A DNA stretch of 64,000 bases from CAZCDS01 sp964497585 (GTDB taxonomy: Bacteria; Desulfobacterota; Desulfomonilia; Desulfomonilales; Desulfomonilaceae): contig CAZCDS010000006.1 of assembly GCA_964497585.1 (NCBI GenBank), forward strand, positions 115,307-179,306, given 5' to 3'. Position numbers and translations under genes: made by a program. The notes under the pieces are model-generated. The model made no database searches. It was not told the origin of the DNA and saw only the letters and a program-made list of their open reading frames with translations. Below, piece after piece: positions 35,048 to 43,283 of the stretch; position 1 is the stretch's first letter; every line of letters begins with the position of its first letter.

Positions 35048-35575
35048 ATGAAAGAGTATGACTATCAGAAGGGCTTATGGAATCCCTACCTCGCGGGGGT
35101 CGTCCTGGGACTGGTGCTGCTGGTGACCTTCTACATTATGGGGAGCGGCCTCGGTGCATCCGGAGCGGTTGCACGAACCGCAGTAGTGACAGCGCACATC
35201 GTCGCGCCTTCCGCGGTGGAAAACAACGGATACATGGGCCGTTTCTACAAACCTGGTAAGAAGCACCCATTTGTCAACTGGATTTTCATCGAGGTTATCG
35301 GTGTCTTTATCGGCGGTTTCCTCGGTGCGTTGACGGGCAAGAGGCTCAAGTGGGGGGTGGCCAAGGGTGAGCGAGCGAGCGTCGGCCTGCGGCTGCCCCT
35401 GGCCTTTGGGGGCGGTCTGTTCTGGGGCGTCGGTACGCGCTTCGCCATGGGTTGTGCCAGCGGTCAGGCCCTGTCGGGCGGAGCCACAATGGTTCTCGGC
35501 AGTTGGGTCGTTATGATGGCAATGTTCATTGCGGCCTTTGGCTTTGCGTTCGTGGTCAGGAGGGAATGGATATGA
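35048..35575 (+). CDS. YeeE/YedE half-transporter, N-terminal-type
   Basis: 175 residues with about four to five hydrophobic helices and the family signature GTRFAMGCASGQALSGGA, whose Cys is the conserved sulfur-relay residue of YeeE/YedE (TsuA) proteins. Full-length members have two such halves in one chain; here the second half is the next gene, overlapping by 4 nt, so they probably act as a heterodimeric pore. An insertion near residue 60 (NNGYMGRFYKPGKKHP) is not hydrophobic. The ATG at 35048 is preceded by GAGAGGAACGGG. Likely cargo is thiosulfate, sulfide or a related sulfur species. Confidence 0.85.
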   Translation: MKEYDYQKGLWNPYLAGVVLGLVLLVTFYIMGSGLGASGAVARTAVVTAHIVAPSAVENNGYMGRFYKPGKKHPFVNWIFIEVIGVFIGGFLGALTGKRLKWGVAKGERASVGLRLPLAFGGGLFWGVGTRFAMGCASGQALSGGATMVLGSWVVMMAMFIAAFGFAFVVRREWI

Positions 35576-36171
35576 TCGGACCGCTCTACATGAATGGCGT
35601 ATTTGGACCGGCCACGAGCTACGTGATCGCAGTGGTCATCGGCATCTGTTTTGGCTTTACTTTAGAGCGGGCGGGATTCGGAGACGCCCGCAATCTCACG
35701 AACATCTTCTACTTCAGGGATTTTCGTGTGCTTCGCGTGATGTTCTCCGCTATTGTCACTGCGATGGTGGGTCTGGTCGTGCTGTCATGGATCGGGCTCT
35801 TCGACTACAGCATGCTCCTCCAGTACTCGCTGCTGAAAACGTACTTCTGGCCTCAGTTGGTCGGCGGTCTCTTGAACGGACTGGGGTTTATCATTGGCGG
35901 ATACTGTCCCGGAACCTCGGCGGTTGCGACCTCTTCGGGGAAGGTTGACGGGATATTCTCTCTCCTTGGGATGATCGTCGGCACCTGGATCTTCGCATGG
36001 GGCTACCCGATCTGGGGCTCATTTTACAAGAGCGCGGCCATGGGGCGCGTAACACTTTGGCAGTTCTTCGGTATCCCCATGGGAGTGATGGCCGGCATCA
36101 TCCTCGTTGTAGCCTTGGTCTCCTTCTATCTGGCAGGTCTCGGGGAAAAATGGGCGCCATATGACCGGTAG
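35572..36171 (+). CDS. YeeE/YedE half-transporter, C-terminal-type
   Basis: 199 residues with about five membrane helices. FGFTLERAGFGDARNLT near the start and LGFIIGGYCPGTSAVATSSGKVDG with the conserved Cys mark the second YeeE/YedE half. The ATG at 35572 is eight bases from AGGAGG (35558-35563) and overlaps the preceding stop (ATGA); an earlier ATG at 35566 is too close to that site. Co-translation with the first half is implied. Confidence 0.87.
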   Translation: MIGPLYMNGVFGPATSYVIAVVIGICFGFTLERAGFGDARNLTNIFYFRDFRVLRVMFSAIVTAMVGLVVLSWIGLFDYSMLLQYSLLKTYFWPQLVGGLLNGLGFIIGGYCPGTSAVATSSGKVDGIFSLLGMIVGTWIFAWGYPIWGSFYKSAAMGRVTLWQFFGIPMGVMAGIILVVALVSFYLAGLGEKWAPYDR

Positions 36172-36238
36172 ATCTCTTGACGAGACCGGTTTTCGACTGT
36201 ACAACCAAAGTGACTTACTCCATCAGAGGGAGGTTTAT

Positions 36239-36493
36239 ATGAAGAAGGCTCTGACATTACTGGTCATTATAGCCGCTTTGGCCGCTTTCGGAGTCGCGTC
36301 GGTCGCGGTGGCGGCGGACTTCTACGTGGTGAAGGGCAAGGGCGGCGCTCTTACCGTTGTGGACAAGAAACCCGCTGACGCCAAGTCGGTTGTGAAGGGT
36401 CCCTTCAAGACCAAGAAGGAAGCCCAAGCCGCAATTCCCAAGGCCCAGGGCTCTGCAAAGAAACCGGCCAAACTACCTGATGAAGGCTGCTGA
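36239..36493 (+). CDS. Small exported protein of sulfur operon
   Basis: 84 residues. A Sec signal peptide (MKKALTLLVIIAALAAFGVASVAVA, cleavage near AVA-ADF) leaves a mature part of about 58 residues rich in Lys and Ala, starting DFYVVKGKGGALTVVDKKP and ending in a lone cysteine (DEGC). AGAGGGAGG lies upstream of the ATG. Function unknown; it is immediately followed by a strong hairpin, so it may be the last gene of the transcript. Confidence 0.8.
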   Translation: MKKALTLLVIIAALAAFGVASVAVAADFYVVKGKGGALTVVDKKPADAKSVVKGPFKTKKEAQAAIPKAQGSAKKPAKLPDEGC

Positions 36494-36509
36494 GGTTTTT
36501 GTGGAAGAT

Positions 36510-36536
36510 GGGGGGCTTTCCTTAAAGAAGCCCCCC
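36510..36536 (+). terminator. Hairpin after small exported protein
   Basis: A 9-bp stem (GGGGGGCTT/AAGCCCCCC) with a 9-nt loop begins 16 bp after the stop codon. Only a weak T content follows, so it may attenuate rather than end transcription into the Rieske gene. Confidence 0.6.
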
Positions 36537-36564
36537 GGCCCTCTCAGGCACTGACTTTCCCAGC

Positions 36565-37107
36565 ATGACAGCTCAGACGATTTCCTCCTCACGTCCCCTC
36601 TCTCACCCAGGGAGCGGGTCTTCAGAGTCTCTTCCTCCCGTGGGAAAGGGAGGGGGCAAGCGCGGTCTCTTGGATCCCCAGTTCTCCGAAGAAAAACGCT
36701 CCTTCCTCCGGTACGCGATGCTCCTCGCTGCGGGAATAGTCGCTTCCCTGTCCGCGTGGGGCGTCGGTCGGTTCGTGCTGTTTCGTACCGGCAAGAGCAA
36801 ACCGCGTGAGATCTCCGAACAGACGCTGGGTCGACTCCGGCCCGGAGTCCCGCTCCACATCCCCGAAGCGGGCGCCTGGCTCCTGAAAGAAACGAACCTC
36901 ACAGAAATCCTCGTCCTGGACGACCGCTGCACCCACCTTGGATGCCGGCCACGATGGAACCCCGCTAGACAGCTCTTCGAATGTCCCTGCCACGGCAGCG
37001 AGTTCGCTCAAGACGGAGCGCTCCTCAAAGGTCCGGCTAGCCGTCCGTTGCCAAGGCTCCGGCTAAAAAAACGGGAGAAGGGAATATATCGGCTGGTTGC
37101 CGACTGA
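36565..37107 (+). CDS. Rieske [2Fe-2S] protein, membrane-anchored
   Basis: 180 residues. A membrane helix (FLRYAMLLAAGIVASLSAWGVG, about 47-68) precedes a Rieske domain with both cluster boxes, CTHLGC (Cys/His) and CPCHGSEF (Cys/His), so it should carry an intact cluster in the periplasm. It resembles QcrA/PetC-type proteins, yet no cytochrome b gene follows. The N-terminal 35 codons are Ser/Pro/Gly-rich and coincide with CTCTCACCC...GGGAAAGGGAGGGGG repeat-like DNA; no ribosome site precedes the ATG, so the true start may be further in (for example a TTG after GGGAGGGGG). Confidence 0.85.
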   Translation: MTAQTISSSRPLSHPGSGSSESLPPVGKGGGKRGLLDPQFSEEKRSFLRYAMLLAAGIVASLSAWGVGRFVLFRTGKSKPREISEQTLGRLRPGVPLHIPEAGAWLLKETNLTEILVLDDRCTHLGCRPRWNPARQLFECPCHGSEFAQDGALLKGPASRPLPRLRLKKREKGIYRLVAD

Positions 37108-37189
37108 TGCCCTTCGAATGGACGAGATTCAACCGCGTCAGCGTTGCCGTCCGGGACATCTTCCTGGTCGACTCTTACCCTTTTCGCGA

Positions 37190-37230
37190 CAGGGCCCACG
37201 CCTCGTTGCGTATTCGAGACGTGGGCCCTG
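37190..37230. terminator. Bidirectional hairpin between convergent genes
   Basis: A perfect 11-bp inverted repeat (CAGGGCCCACG/CGTGGGCCCTG) with a 19-nt loop lies between the stop codons of the Rieske gene and the radical SAM gene. There is no T tract on either side. Confidence 0.55.
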
Positions 37231-37269
37231 GTATTGATTGCGAATCGGCGTCGGTGGAGAACCGCTAGT

Positions 37270-38751
37270 TCACCACTTGCTGAGCAGTTTTCGGAAGTGA
37301 TATCCGAAAATCGCACTCGACACCGCGTCGCCAAAGGCCCGGCGATGGAAAAAGAAGGCCTTCAGGAGCAGGCGCCAGTAATAGATCTTGTTCTTGCCCT
37401 TGTCGAGTATCCCCAGATAAAGGATCGACCTGAAGAAGGCCATCACTTCATTCCAATTCACGCGCCTCGGGCGCCTCGGCCGGTAATCCTTGAGGAATTC
37501 GTGCACTCGGCGGTAGTACTGCCGAGGGGAATATACGTAGTTGAGAACGGCCTGGTATCCATCTTTGAGGGTCTGGGCATCCATCTTGGGCACGAAGTTC
37601 AAGGAGCCGTCGCAGTTGTCTCCCGAACAGTTCCAGTCTTCGAGTATCCTCCCCTCTTTCTTGAGACGCTCGTACAGACGGGTCCCCGGGACCGCGTTGA
37701 GCAGCCCGATCATAGCCTTTACCACGCCGCTGTTCTGGATGAACTTGATCTGGCGATCGAAGATGTTCGGGGGGTCGCTGTCAAAGCCGATGATGAACCC
37801 GCCCATCACTTCCATCCCGTTCCTTTGAATCCTCTTGACTGCTTCCACGAGATCCTTACCGCTGTTTTGATGTTTGCCGCACTCTTTGAGCGAGTCCTCC
37901 TCCGGGGTCTCTAACCCGAGAAAGACGCAGTCAAAACCGGCTTCGACCATCAGGTGCATCAGCTCACCGTCGTCGGCAAGATTCACCGAAGCTTCCGTAT
38001 AGAGGTCAAAGGGGAATTTGTGGCCCTTCTGCCAGTCGGTTATGGCCCGAAGCATCGATTTGACCTTGACCTTGTTGCCGATGAAATTGTCGTCGACGAT
38101 GAAGAGCCGCCCGCGCCAGCCGATCTCATACAGGGCTTCAAACTCCCGCACCATCTGCTCATTGGACTTCACCCGGGGAATTCTACCGTTGAGATTGACG
38201 ATATCGCAGAATTCACAATTGAAAGGACATCCCCTTGAATACTGAATGCACAGGGAGGCGTAGTGCCTGGTATTGATCAAATCCCACCTGGGGAGGGGAG
38301 TTGTCGTTATGTCCGGTTTCTCGTCCGTTTCGTAGACGTGCTTGGGCTCGCCCTTGGCCAGATCCTCGAGGAAGCGCGGTAAGGTCAGCTCCGCCTCGTT
38401 GAGCACGAGGTAGTCCACATCGTCGAAATCCGCGCGGGCGGTGATGAAGATCGGTCCTCCTCCCACAACCTTCCTGCCCAGACCGTGGCACCGATCAATC
38501 ACTTCGCGAGCAGATTCCTTTTGCACGAGCATCGCGCCGACGAACACAAGGTCCGCCCAGCCGATCGTCTCGTCGGTTAGACCCTCAACGTTCATGTCCA
38601 CAATTTGGATGTCCCAGTCACGGGGCAGCATCGCCGCGACCGTCACTATTCCGAGAGGAGGATGAGCAGCCTTCTTCCGCACGAACTTCAGAATGTGCTT
38701 GAAGCTCCAGAAGGTATCCGGAATGGCAGGATAGATGAGCAACGCTTTCAT
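37270..38751 (-). CDS. B12-binding radical SAM enzyme with DUF4070-type tail
   Basis: 493 residues. Residues about 1-140 form a cobalamin-binding Rossmann domain (LLIYPAIPDTFWSFKHIL, PPLGIVTVAAMLP, GGGPIFITA). The radical SAM core follows with the CxxxCxxC motif SRGCPFNCEFCDIV and later SAM-binding strands (FIVDDNFIGNK, FLGLETPEEDSL). The C-terminal segment (about 390-493) resembles DUF4070. The closest known relatives by architecture are HpnP-type hopanoid methylases, but this large family is mostly uncharacterised. The ATG at 38751 (GAGAGGA upstream) is preferred to the in-frame 38787. It is monocistronic, convergent with the Rieske gene. Confidence 0.85.
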   Translation of the reverse strand: MKALLIYPAIPDTFWSFKHILKFVRKKAAHPPLGIVTVAAMLPRDWDIQIVDMNVEGLTDETIGWADLVFVGAMLVQKESAREVIDRCHGLGRKVVGGGPIFITARADFDDVDYLVLNEAELTLPRFLEDLAKGEPKHVYETDEKPDITTTPLPRWDLINTRHYASLCIQYSRGCPFNCEFCDIVNLNGRIPRVKSNEQMVREFEALYEIGWRGRLFIVDDNFIGNKVKVKSMLRAITDWQKGHKFPFDLYTEASVNLADDGELMHLMVEAGFDCVFLGLETPEEDSLKECGKHQNSGKDLVEAVKRIQRNGMEVMGGFIIGFDSDPPNIFDRQIKFIQNSGVVKAMIGLLNAVPGTRLYERLKKEGRILEDWNCSGDNCDGSLNFVPKMDAQTLKDGYQAVLNYVYSPRQYYRRVHEFLKDYRPRRPRRVNWNEVMAFFRSILYLGILDKGKNKIYYWRLLLKAFFFHRRAFGDAVSSAIFGYHFRKLLSKW

Positions 38752-39046
38752 GGGTCGATCCTCTCTTGTGAACGGGCGTCTGAGCAAAACCGAGTAGACA
38801 CCATAGTTTATGCGGGGAACTCCGTCAAGGCGGTTCTCCTACCTGAGGATGAGGATTCCCGAGTTGTCGATGTCGCCGCGCCGGGCAATGGAAGCGAGCG
38901 CTTTTCTCCGTGCCTCGGATGTCGGAGTTATGCATCTGGGTTTTGTCCCGGACGCCGGTGGCTTTGGATTCACCCGTTCAACGCGCACCAGGGAACCGGC
39001 GCGTCCGCCGCTGGCCGGGACCCTGAAACAGACGAGTCATCATGAT

Positions 39047-39925
39047 CTACTTGGCTCCCGTTGGGGCCTTGCCCTTGGCTGCCCGCGGATTTTCGAGGAA
39101 CTTCAGCAGCTCGGAGTCGGGACGGAGCAGGAGCGTGGCGTCCTGGTTAAAAACCTTCTTGTACACCTCGAGGTGCTTGAGGAAGGAATAGAAGTTCTCG
39201 TCCTTTCCGTAAGCCTCCGCGTATATCTCAGTCGCTTCAGCGTCGCCTGCGCCCTTCTCTTTCTGGCTCTTCTCGTACGCTTCAGCCAGGATGATCGCTC
39301 TCGTCTTATCCGCTTCCGCGCGGATCTCCTTTGCCTTTTCGTCCCCCTCGGCTCGGTAGCGTTTCGCTATTCTCTCCCTCTCCGCCTTCATTCTGGCAAA
39401 GACGCTTGCCTGGACTTCCTGGGGAAGGTCAAGCCGCTTGATGCGCACATCGACCACTTGGATCCCGAAGGGGAGCGCGGCTACTTTCGTTCCCGCGGTG
39501 ACGTTCCGCATGATGTTCTCGCGTTCTTCCCTGATGAAATCCTTAAAATCGTGAACGGCGATTTCCTGCCGAAGACGTCCGAAGATCACGTCATTGAGTC
39601 GAGCCTTCGCTCCCCGGTAATCCCGTACGGTTCGATAAAAGACAAGGGGGTTCGCGATCTTCCATCTGGATACGCTGTCCACGGTCACCCGCTTCTTGTC
39701 CAACGTGATGTACTCCGCGGGCCGGGCATCAGCGACAAGGATGCGCTTATCGAATCGATACAAGTCCTGAATGAAGGGGTACTTGAAGTAGAGCCCGGGA
39801 TCCTTGACAACTCTGACCAATTTCCCGAACTGGAGTACCAGCCCCTGCTCCCACTCGCTGATCACAAAGGTGGTCTGTGAAAGCAAAATCAGCACGACGC
39901 CCACAGCTATGACAATTCTTATCAT
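39047..39925 (-). CDS. hflC: HflC, FtsH protease modulator
   Basis: 292 residues: an N-terminal membrane helix (IVIAVGVVLILLSQTTFVI), an SPFH/band-7 domain (EQGLVLQFGKLVRVVKDPGLYFK, DARPAEYITLDKKRV) and a helical, Ala/Glu-rich coiled-coil region (ERIAKRYRAEGDEKAKEIRAEADKTRAIILAEA). It forms a periplasmic cage with HflK around FtsH. It follows hflK by 6 bp and is co-transcribed with it. Confidence 0.93.
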   Translation of the reverse strand: MIRIVIAVGVVLILLSQTTFVISEWEQGLVLQFGKLVRVVKDPGLYFKYPFIQDLYRFDKRILVADARPAEYITLDKKRVTVDSVSRWKIANPLVFYRTVRDYRGAKARLNDVIFGRLRQEIAVHDFKDFIREERENIMRNVTAGTKVAALPFGIQVVDVRIKRLDLPQEVQASVFARMKAERERIAKRYRAEGDEKAKEIRAEADKTRAIILAEAYEKSQKEKGAGDAEATEIYAEAYGKDENFYSFLKHLEVYKKVFNQDATLLLRPDSELLKFLENPRAAKGKAPTGAK

Positions 39926-39931
39926 GACCCT

Positions 39932-40984
39932 CTATTCCCCCTTCCTCGCCGGGGCGGGTGCTTTGTCCCTCTTCCCCGATCTCGCGCGTGAGCCGACGCC
40001 TCCCACGAGCGGTAAGAGGGGGAGAACCCGGGAATTCTCTCCGTCCATGATGAACTTGCGCGTTCCAGGCAGGAATTCTTCCACCGCTTCCAGGTAGAGG
40101 CGCTCTCGGGTCACGCTGGGCGCCCTCTGATACTCCTTGAGGACCTCTGAGAATCGCTCCGCGTCACCCTTTGCCCTAATGACGCGTCGGGCTCGGTACG
40201 CTTCCGCGTTCTTGATTTCCCGGGCGCTCTGTCCTCTCGCCTTGGGGAGGATGTCCTCTCGGTACCCCTCGGCCTCTCGTATGAAACGCTCACGGTCCTC
40301 CCAGGCCCTCACGACGTCATGAAACGCTTCTTGAACCTGGGCCGGGGGATCTACGACCAGCAGCCTCGCTTGCGTTACGTGCAATCCCGTATGATACAGA
40401 TCGAGGAGTTTCTGAAGGTACTTGCCCACCTCTGCCTGAACCTCGCTGCGGCCCTTCGTCATGGTGTAGTCGATGGTGTTCTCACCCACCACCCCTCGGA
40501 GTGCAACCTCGGCCGAGGCCCTCAGAGCCAACTCGGGATCCTTGGCGCCGAAGAGAAACTTTACCGGGTCCTGGACCACGTACTGTACAAAGAGCTGAAC
40601 GTCTACGATGTTCTCGTCTCCGGTAAGCATCAGGGACTCGGCCGGCACGGAACGCGTTCTGCTGCCGTCGGATCGAAAGCCGATTTCAGCACGTCGAACC
40701 TTGGCAACGTCTACGACCGTGTGCGTCATGAAGGGCTTGGGCAATCGATAGTGGAGCCCTGGATCGTCTACCGACCAGAGTTTCCCGAAGAGGAGTACCA
40801 CTCCTTTTTCGCCGGGGCCGACGATGAAAAACCCCGAAACAAGATAGAGCGCGACCAACACGAGAAAGATGAGCCAACTGCCCCGCCCCCTGAAATACCT
40901 CTCCACCAAGCCCTTGAGGTCTTCCACGCCCTTCTGTATCTCTCTGACCGAGTACTGGTCATCCCGCGGTCTGAACTGGTCCAT
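39932..40984 (-). CDS. hflK: HflK, FtsH protease modulator
   Basis: 350 residues: a membrane helix at about 40-57 (WLIFLVLVALYLVSGFFIVG), an SPFH domain (GEKGVVLLFGKLWSVDDPGLHY) and a coiled-coil region (ERFIREAEGYREDILPKARGQSAREIKNAEAYRA). It has an unusually basic C-terminal tail (RARSGKRDKAPAPARKGE). The start ATG follows GGAGGA. With HflC it regulates membrane-protein proteolysis by FtsH. Confidence 0.94.
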   Translation of the reverse strand: MDQFRPRDDQYSVREIQKGVEDLKGLVERYFRGRGSWLIFLVLVALYLVSGFFIVGPGEKGVVLLFGKLWSVDDPGLHYRLPKPFMTHTVVDVAKVRRAEIGFRSDGSRTRSVPAESLMLTGDENIVDVQLFVQYVVQDPVKFLFGAKDPELALRASAEVALRGVVGENTIDYTMTKGRSEVQAEVGKYLQKLLDLYHTGLHVTQARLLVVDPPAQVQEAFHDVVRAWEDRERFIREAEGYREDILPKARGQSAREIKNAEAYRARRVIRAKGDAERFSEVLKEYQRAPSVTRERLYLEAVEEFLPGTRKFIMDGENSRVLPLLPLVGGVGSRARSGKRDKAPAPARKGE

Positions 40985-41012
40985 CGTTCCTCCGGACGAT
41001 GATATTCCGACG

Positions 41013-41041
41013 ATTGTAGTTCATCGTTTCACGGAAAGCAA
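41013..41041 (-). promoter_or_regulatory. Candidate sigma70 promoter for hflKC
   Basis: On the minus strand, TTGCTT (41036-41041), a 17-nt spacer and TACAAT (41013-41018), about 20 nt before the hflK start. Confidence 0.5.
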
Positions 41042-41187
41042 ATCCCCGAGCGAAATGTTCGTATTAATGATTCGCAAGAGATCTGGTAGGTCGGATGCCT
41101 TGCCTCAGAGCACCGGTCCGGCAAGCAAGTGATACCAATGCGTTTTCCAAGAAGAGAGCTTGACCGACTGCGCGCAGTCTCACGGTC

Positions 41188-41260
41188 CCCCAGACGCCCC
41201 TTTTTCAAAGGGAGGCACGCTTATGTCCCTCCTTCAGCAAAGGGGGGACAGAGGAGATTT
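41188..41260. repeat. CCCTTTTTCAAAGGG-type palindromic repeat
   Basis: CCCCTTTTTCAAAGGGAGG and, 20 bp on, CCTCCTTCAGCAAAGGGGGGACAGAGGAGA form a nested inverted-repeat pattern like a widespread bacterial extragenic palindrome family. Confidence 0.6.
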
Positions 41261-41516
41261 CATGGTACAGGCGGCTGGGCGGGTCCGACTGAACTTTGTT
41301 GATTCGAAAGCGCATAGGCATCAGGGGGAACTCCGCGTCTTCCATTCGGCACCAACACAGAGGCCACGGAATCCCGCGTGCCACAGGGCAGATCCGCGTC
41401 TTTGCATCCCGACCCGGTGTGTCGGGAACATTCGTGGCAGCCATGCGAATTACGGTTGCTGGAGATCTCGGAGAGGCCGTGCGGCGGGCCCGAAATAGGG
41501 TTCACAGATCAGTGAG

Positions 41517-41942
41517 TCAAAGAAGTTTTTCACCCCTCCGCACTCGCTCCAGGGCCTCGTCAAACATGTCACGGGCCTTGGCTTTGCGGTCGGACAGTTC
41601 CTGCCGCCATTTGTCAACCTTCTCGAGGGCTTCATCCTCCCAGGGGAGCCTCTCCGAGGCTTCCTTGGCCCGTATTGAAGCCTCCAGTTCCTTCGGAATC
41701 GGCGTGCGGCAGCATTCTTCGTAGTGTTTCTCGATCCTTCGCAGAAAGCGAAAGAGCTGTTTCATTTGGGTTTTCGTAAAATGCCTTCCGCGTTCCTCTT
41801 CTCCGAAAATTTCCTTTCTCACCAGGACGCCGTTTTCCGCCCTGAGTTCCTTGATGAGTCTTTTCAAGTACCGATAATTCTGTTTGAAGTCATGGGAATC
41901 CAGGAAATTTCCGGCTGAAGCATGAAACGCGCTCTGCGTCAT
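41517..41942 (-). CDS. Hypothetical helical protein, 141 aa
   Basis: Soluble, charged and predicted largely helical (LKRLIKELRAENGVLVRKEIFGEEERGRHF, LRRIEKHYEECC, then an acidic/basic coiled stretch). The ATG at 41942 has AAGGAG seven bases upstream; the frame opens at 41978. I do not recognise a family. It is a single gene. Confidence 0.6.
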   Translation of the reverse strand: MTQSAFHASAGNFLDSHDFKQNYRYLKRLIKELRAENGVLVRKEIFGEEERGRHFTKTQMKQLFRFLRRIEKHYEECCRTPIPKELEASIRAKEASERLPWEDEALEKVDKWRQELSDRKAKARDMFDEALERVRRGEKLL

Positions 41943-42588
41943 AGGCGACTCCTTATCCACCATGTTCTCCATGGACATGCCATTGTTCGCAGCCTACTGG
42001 AGGCCGAATAGAGCAACCGAGACGTGCGAGACCGCACATGGACGTCAGGGATCAGGCGATAGGTTCTTTGCCGGCCCACGGGCGACTTCGCGTCAGGCAC
42101 CCTCGACACGAGCGCTCCTACCATCCACTTCGCGTCGAGTCAAGCATTAAATGTGATATAATTGCCGTGATCGGGCAAAATCCACTTATTATTTCGCGTT
42201 ATAGCTATTGCAGTTGCGGTTCTGAGTTCCTTTATGCCGCGTAGATCAGCCGATATATTGAGCCGGGGTGTCTGATGCCGTTTCGCTTTTCCCGTCGCGG
42301 GAGTCCCCAGGAAAGCGACCGAGGTCTTTCCGCTTGCTCATAGCGATCAGAAAAAAAGCCGTAACGCCAATGCGCCTTCAGACTGGTACGATCCGCCCTC
42401 ACCCCGGCCCTCTCCAAATGGGAGAGGGGCAAGCAAAGAGGTGCATTTGCCCGAGGGAGTGGAGGCAAAGGGAATCCCCTCTCCCCCATTTTGGGGGAGA
42501 GAGTTAGGGTAAGGGGGCTTTCCTCGTGGGTTTTACCTTTGGATAGGTGGAAGTCAGTAGCCGCGCTACGCTCGGTGAGCGCAGGGAT
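41943..42588. other. Gene-free region with palindromic repeat
   Basis: No gene is supported. It contains an isolated extended -10 (42154-42162) and the repeat at 42395-42522. Confidence 0.5.
42395..42522. repeat. Pair of GC-rich palindromic repeats
   Basis: CCCTCACCCCGGCCCTCTCC-AAAT-GGGAGAGGGGC, then CCCTCTCCCCCATTTTGGGGGAGAG and TAAGGGGGCTTTC. The right end repeats the wording of 18.44 kb. Confidence 0.8.
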
Positions 42589-43032
42589 CTATTTCCCCTT
42601 CTTGCAGCCCACGGCCTTCTGGAAGATCCGGCTTCTGGCCTCGTTCAAAGGATCGCAGGAGTGCCTCTTACACCTCTCAAATTCGGTGAGATCGATCAGG
42701 AGCTTGCGATATTTGTGCTCGCAGATGGAGCACGGTTCCAGGTTGGCCTCGAACTTGTTGAGTGCTTCCCAGACCTCTTTAGCCGCACCCTTGTCCTTTT
42801 CCGCCAACTCTTTGAGTTTCGCGGTGTGGGCCTTGTATTTTTCCTTGACCCCGGCCAAGGCTTTCTTGCGCGCCACTTCGCGAGTATTGTACATGGCTTC
42901 CGCATTGCTGTCGGCCACGAAAGAGTGGATCTTGACGATCACGGCGCACGTGCCTGCGTCTGTGCAGAAAGCAGGCGTGTTAGAGGCACAAACCAGTAGC
43001 ATAACCGAAAATGGAAGAACCCACCTTCTCAT
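42589..43032 (-). CDS. Hypothetical secreted Cys-rich protein, 147 aa
   Basis: A signal peptide (WVLPFSVMLLVCASNTPAFC) precedes a mature helical domain with several cysteines, including a CSICEHKY pair and further CKRHSC and VGCKKGK, suggesting disulfides or metal binding in the periplasm. AAGGAG precedes the ATG at 43032. No family is recognised. Confidence 0.7.
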   Translation of the reverse strand: MRRWVLPFSVMLLVCASNTPAFCTDAGTCAVIVKIHSFVADSNAEAMYNTREVARKKALAGVKEKYKAHTAKLKELAEKDKGAAKEVWEALNKFEANLEPCSICEHKYRKLLIDLTEFERCKRHSCDPLNEARSRIFQKAVGCKKGK

Positions 43033-43283
43033 ACGTTTCTCCTTGAGCTTTTTTTTGGGGAATGTCCAAGTATGCACCGCCCTCGCAGTGCCGTCAAATG
43101 AAATCTTGGTTCGTCGGACTACGGCTCTTGTTTCCTTCGCGGACTGTGCTTCCTCGTGCCGTTCGTACGTTCGGTCACGTATTCCGCCGGCTCACGTTAC
43201 GCGGGGCCGGGCAAGCGGCACCTTGCGCGTAGCCTCCACTTTCTTGGAAGGCATAATGCCCACGTACTTGTGATACGGACAAC

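Larger units (their letters stand above)
40985..41516. other. Intergenic region with repeat, upstream of hflK
   Basis: No gene. It contains the hflK promoter candidate at 41013-41041 and the palindromic repeat at 41188-41260. 41320-41420 is rich in short frames without signals. Confidence 0.5.

Noticed and set aside
37270..38751. Confident assignment as hopanoid 2-methylase HpnP
   Set aside because: The architecture matches but many uncharacterised radical SAM/DUF4070 proteins share it, and no hopanoid genes are adjacent.
38810..39880. 356-codon plus-strand frame opposite hflC
   Set aside because: hflC is unmistakable on the other strand; the antisense product has no coherent motifs.
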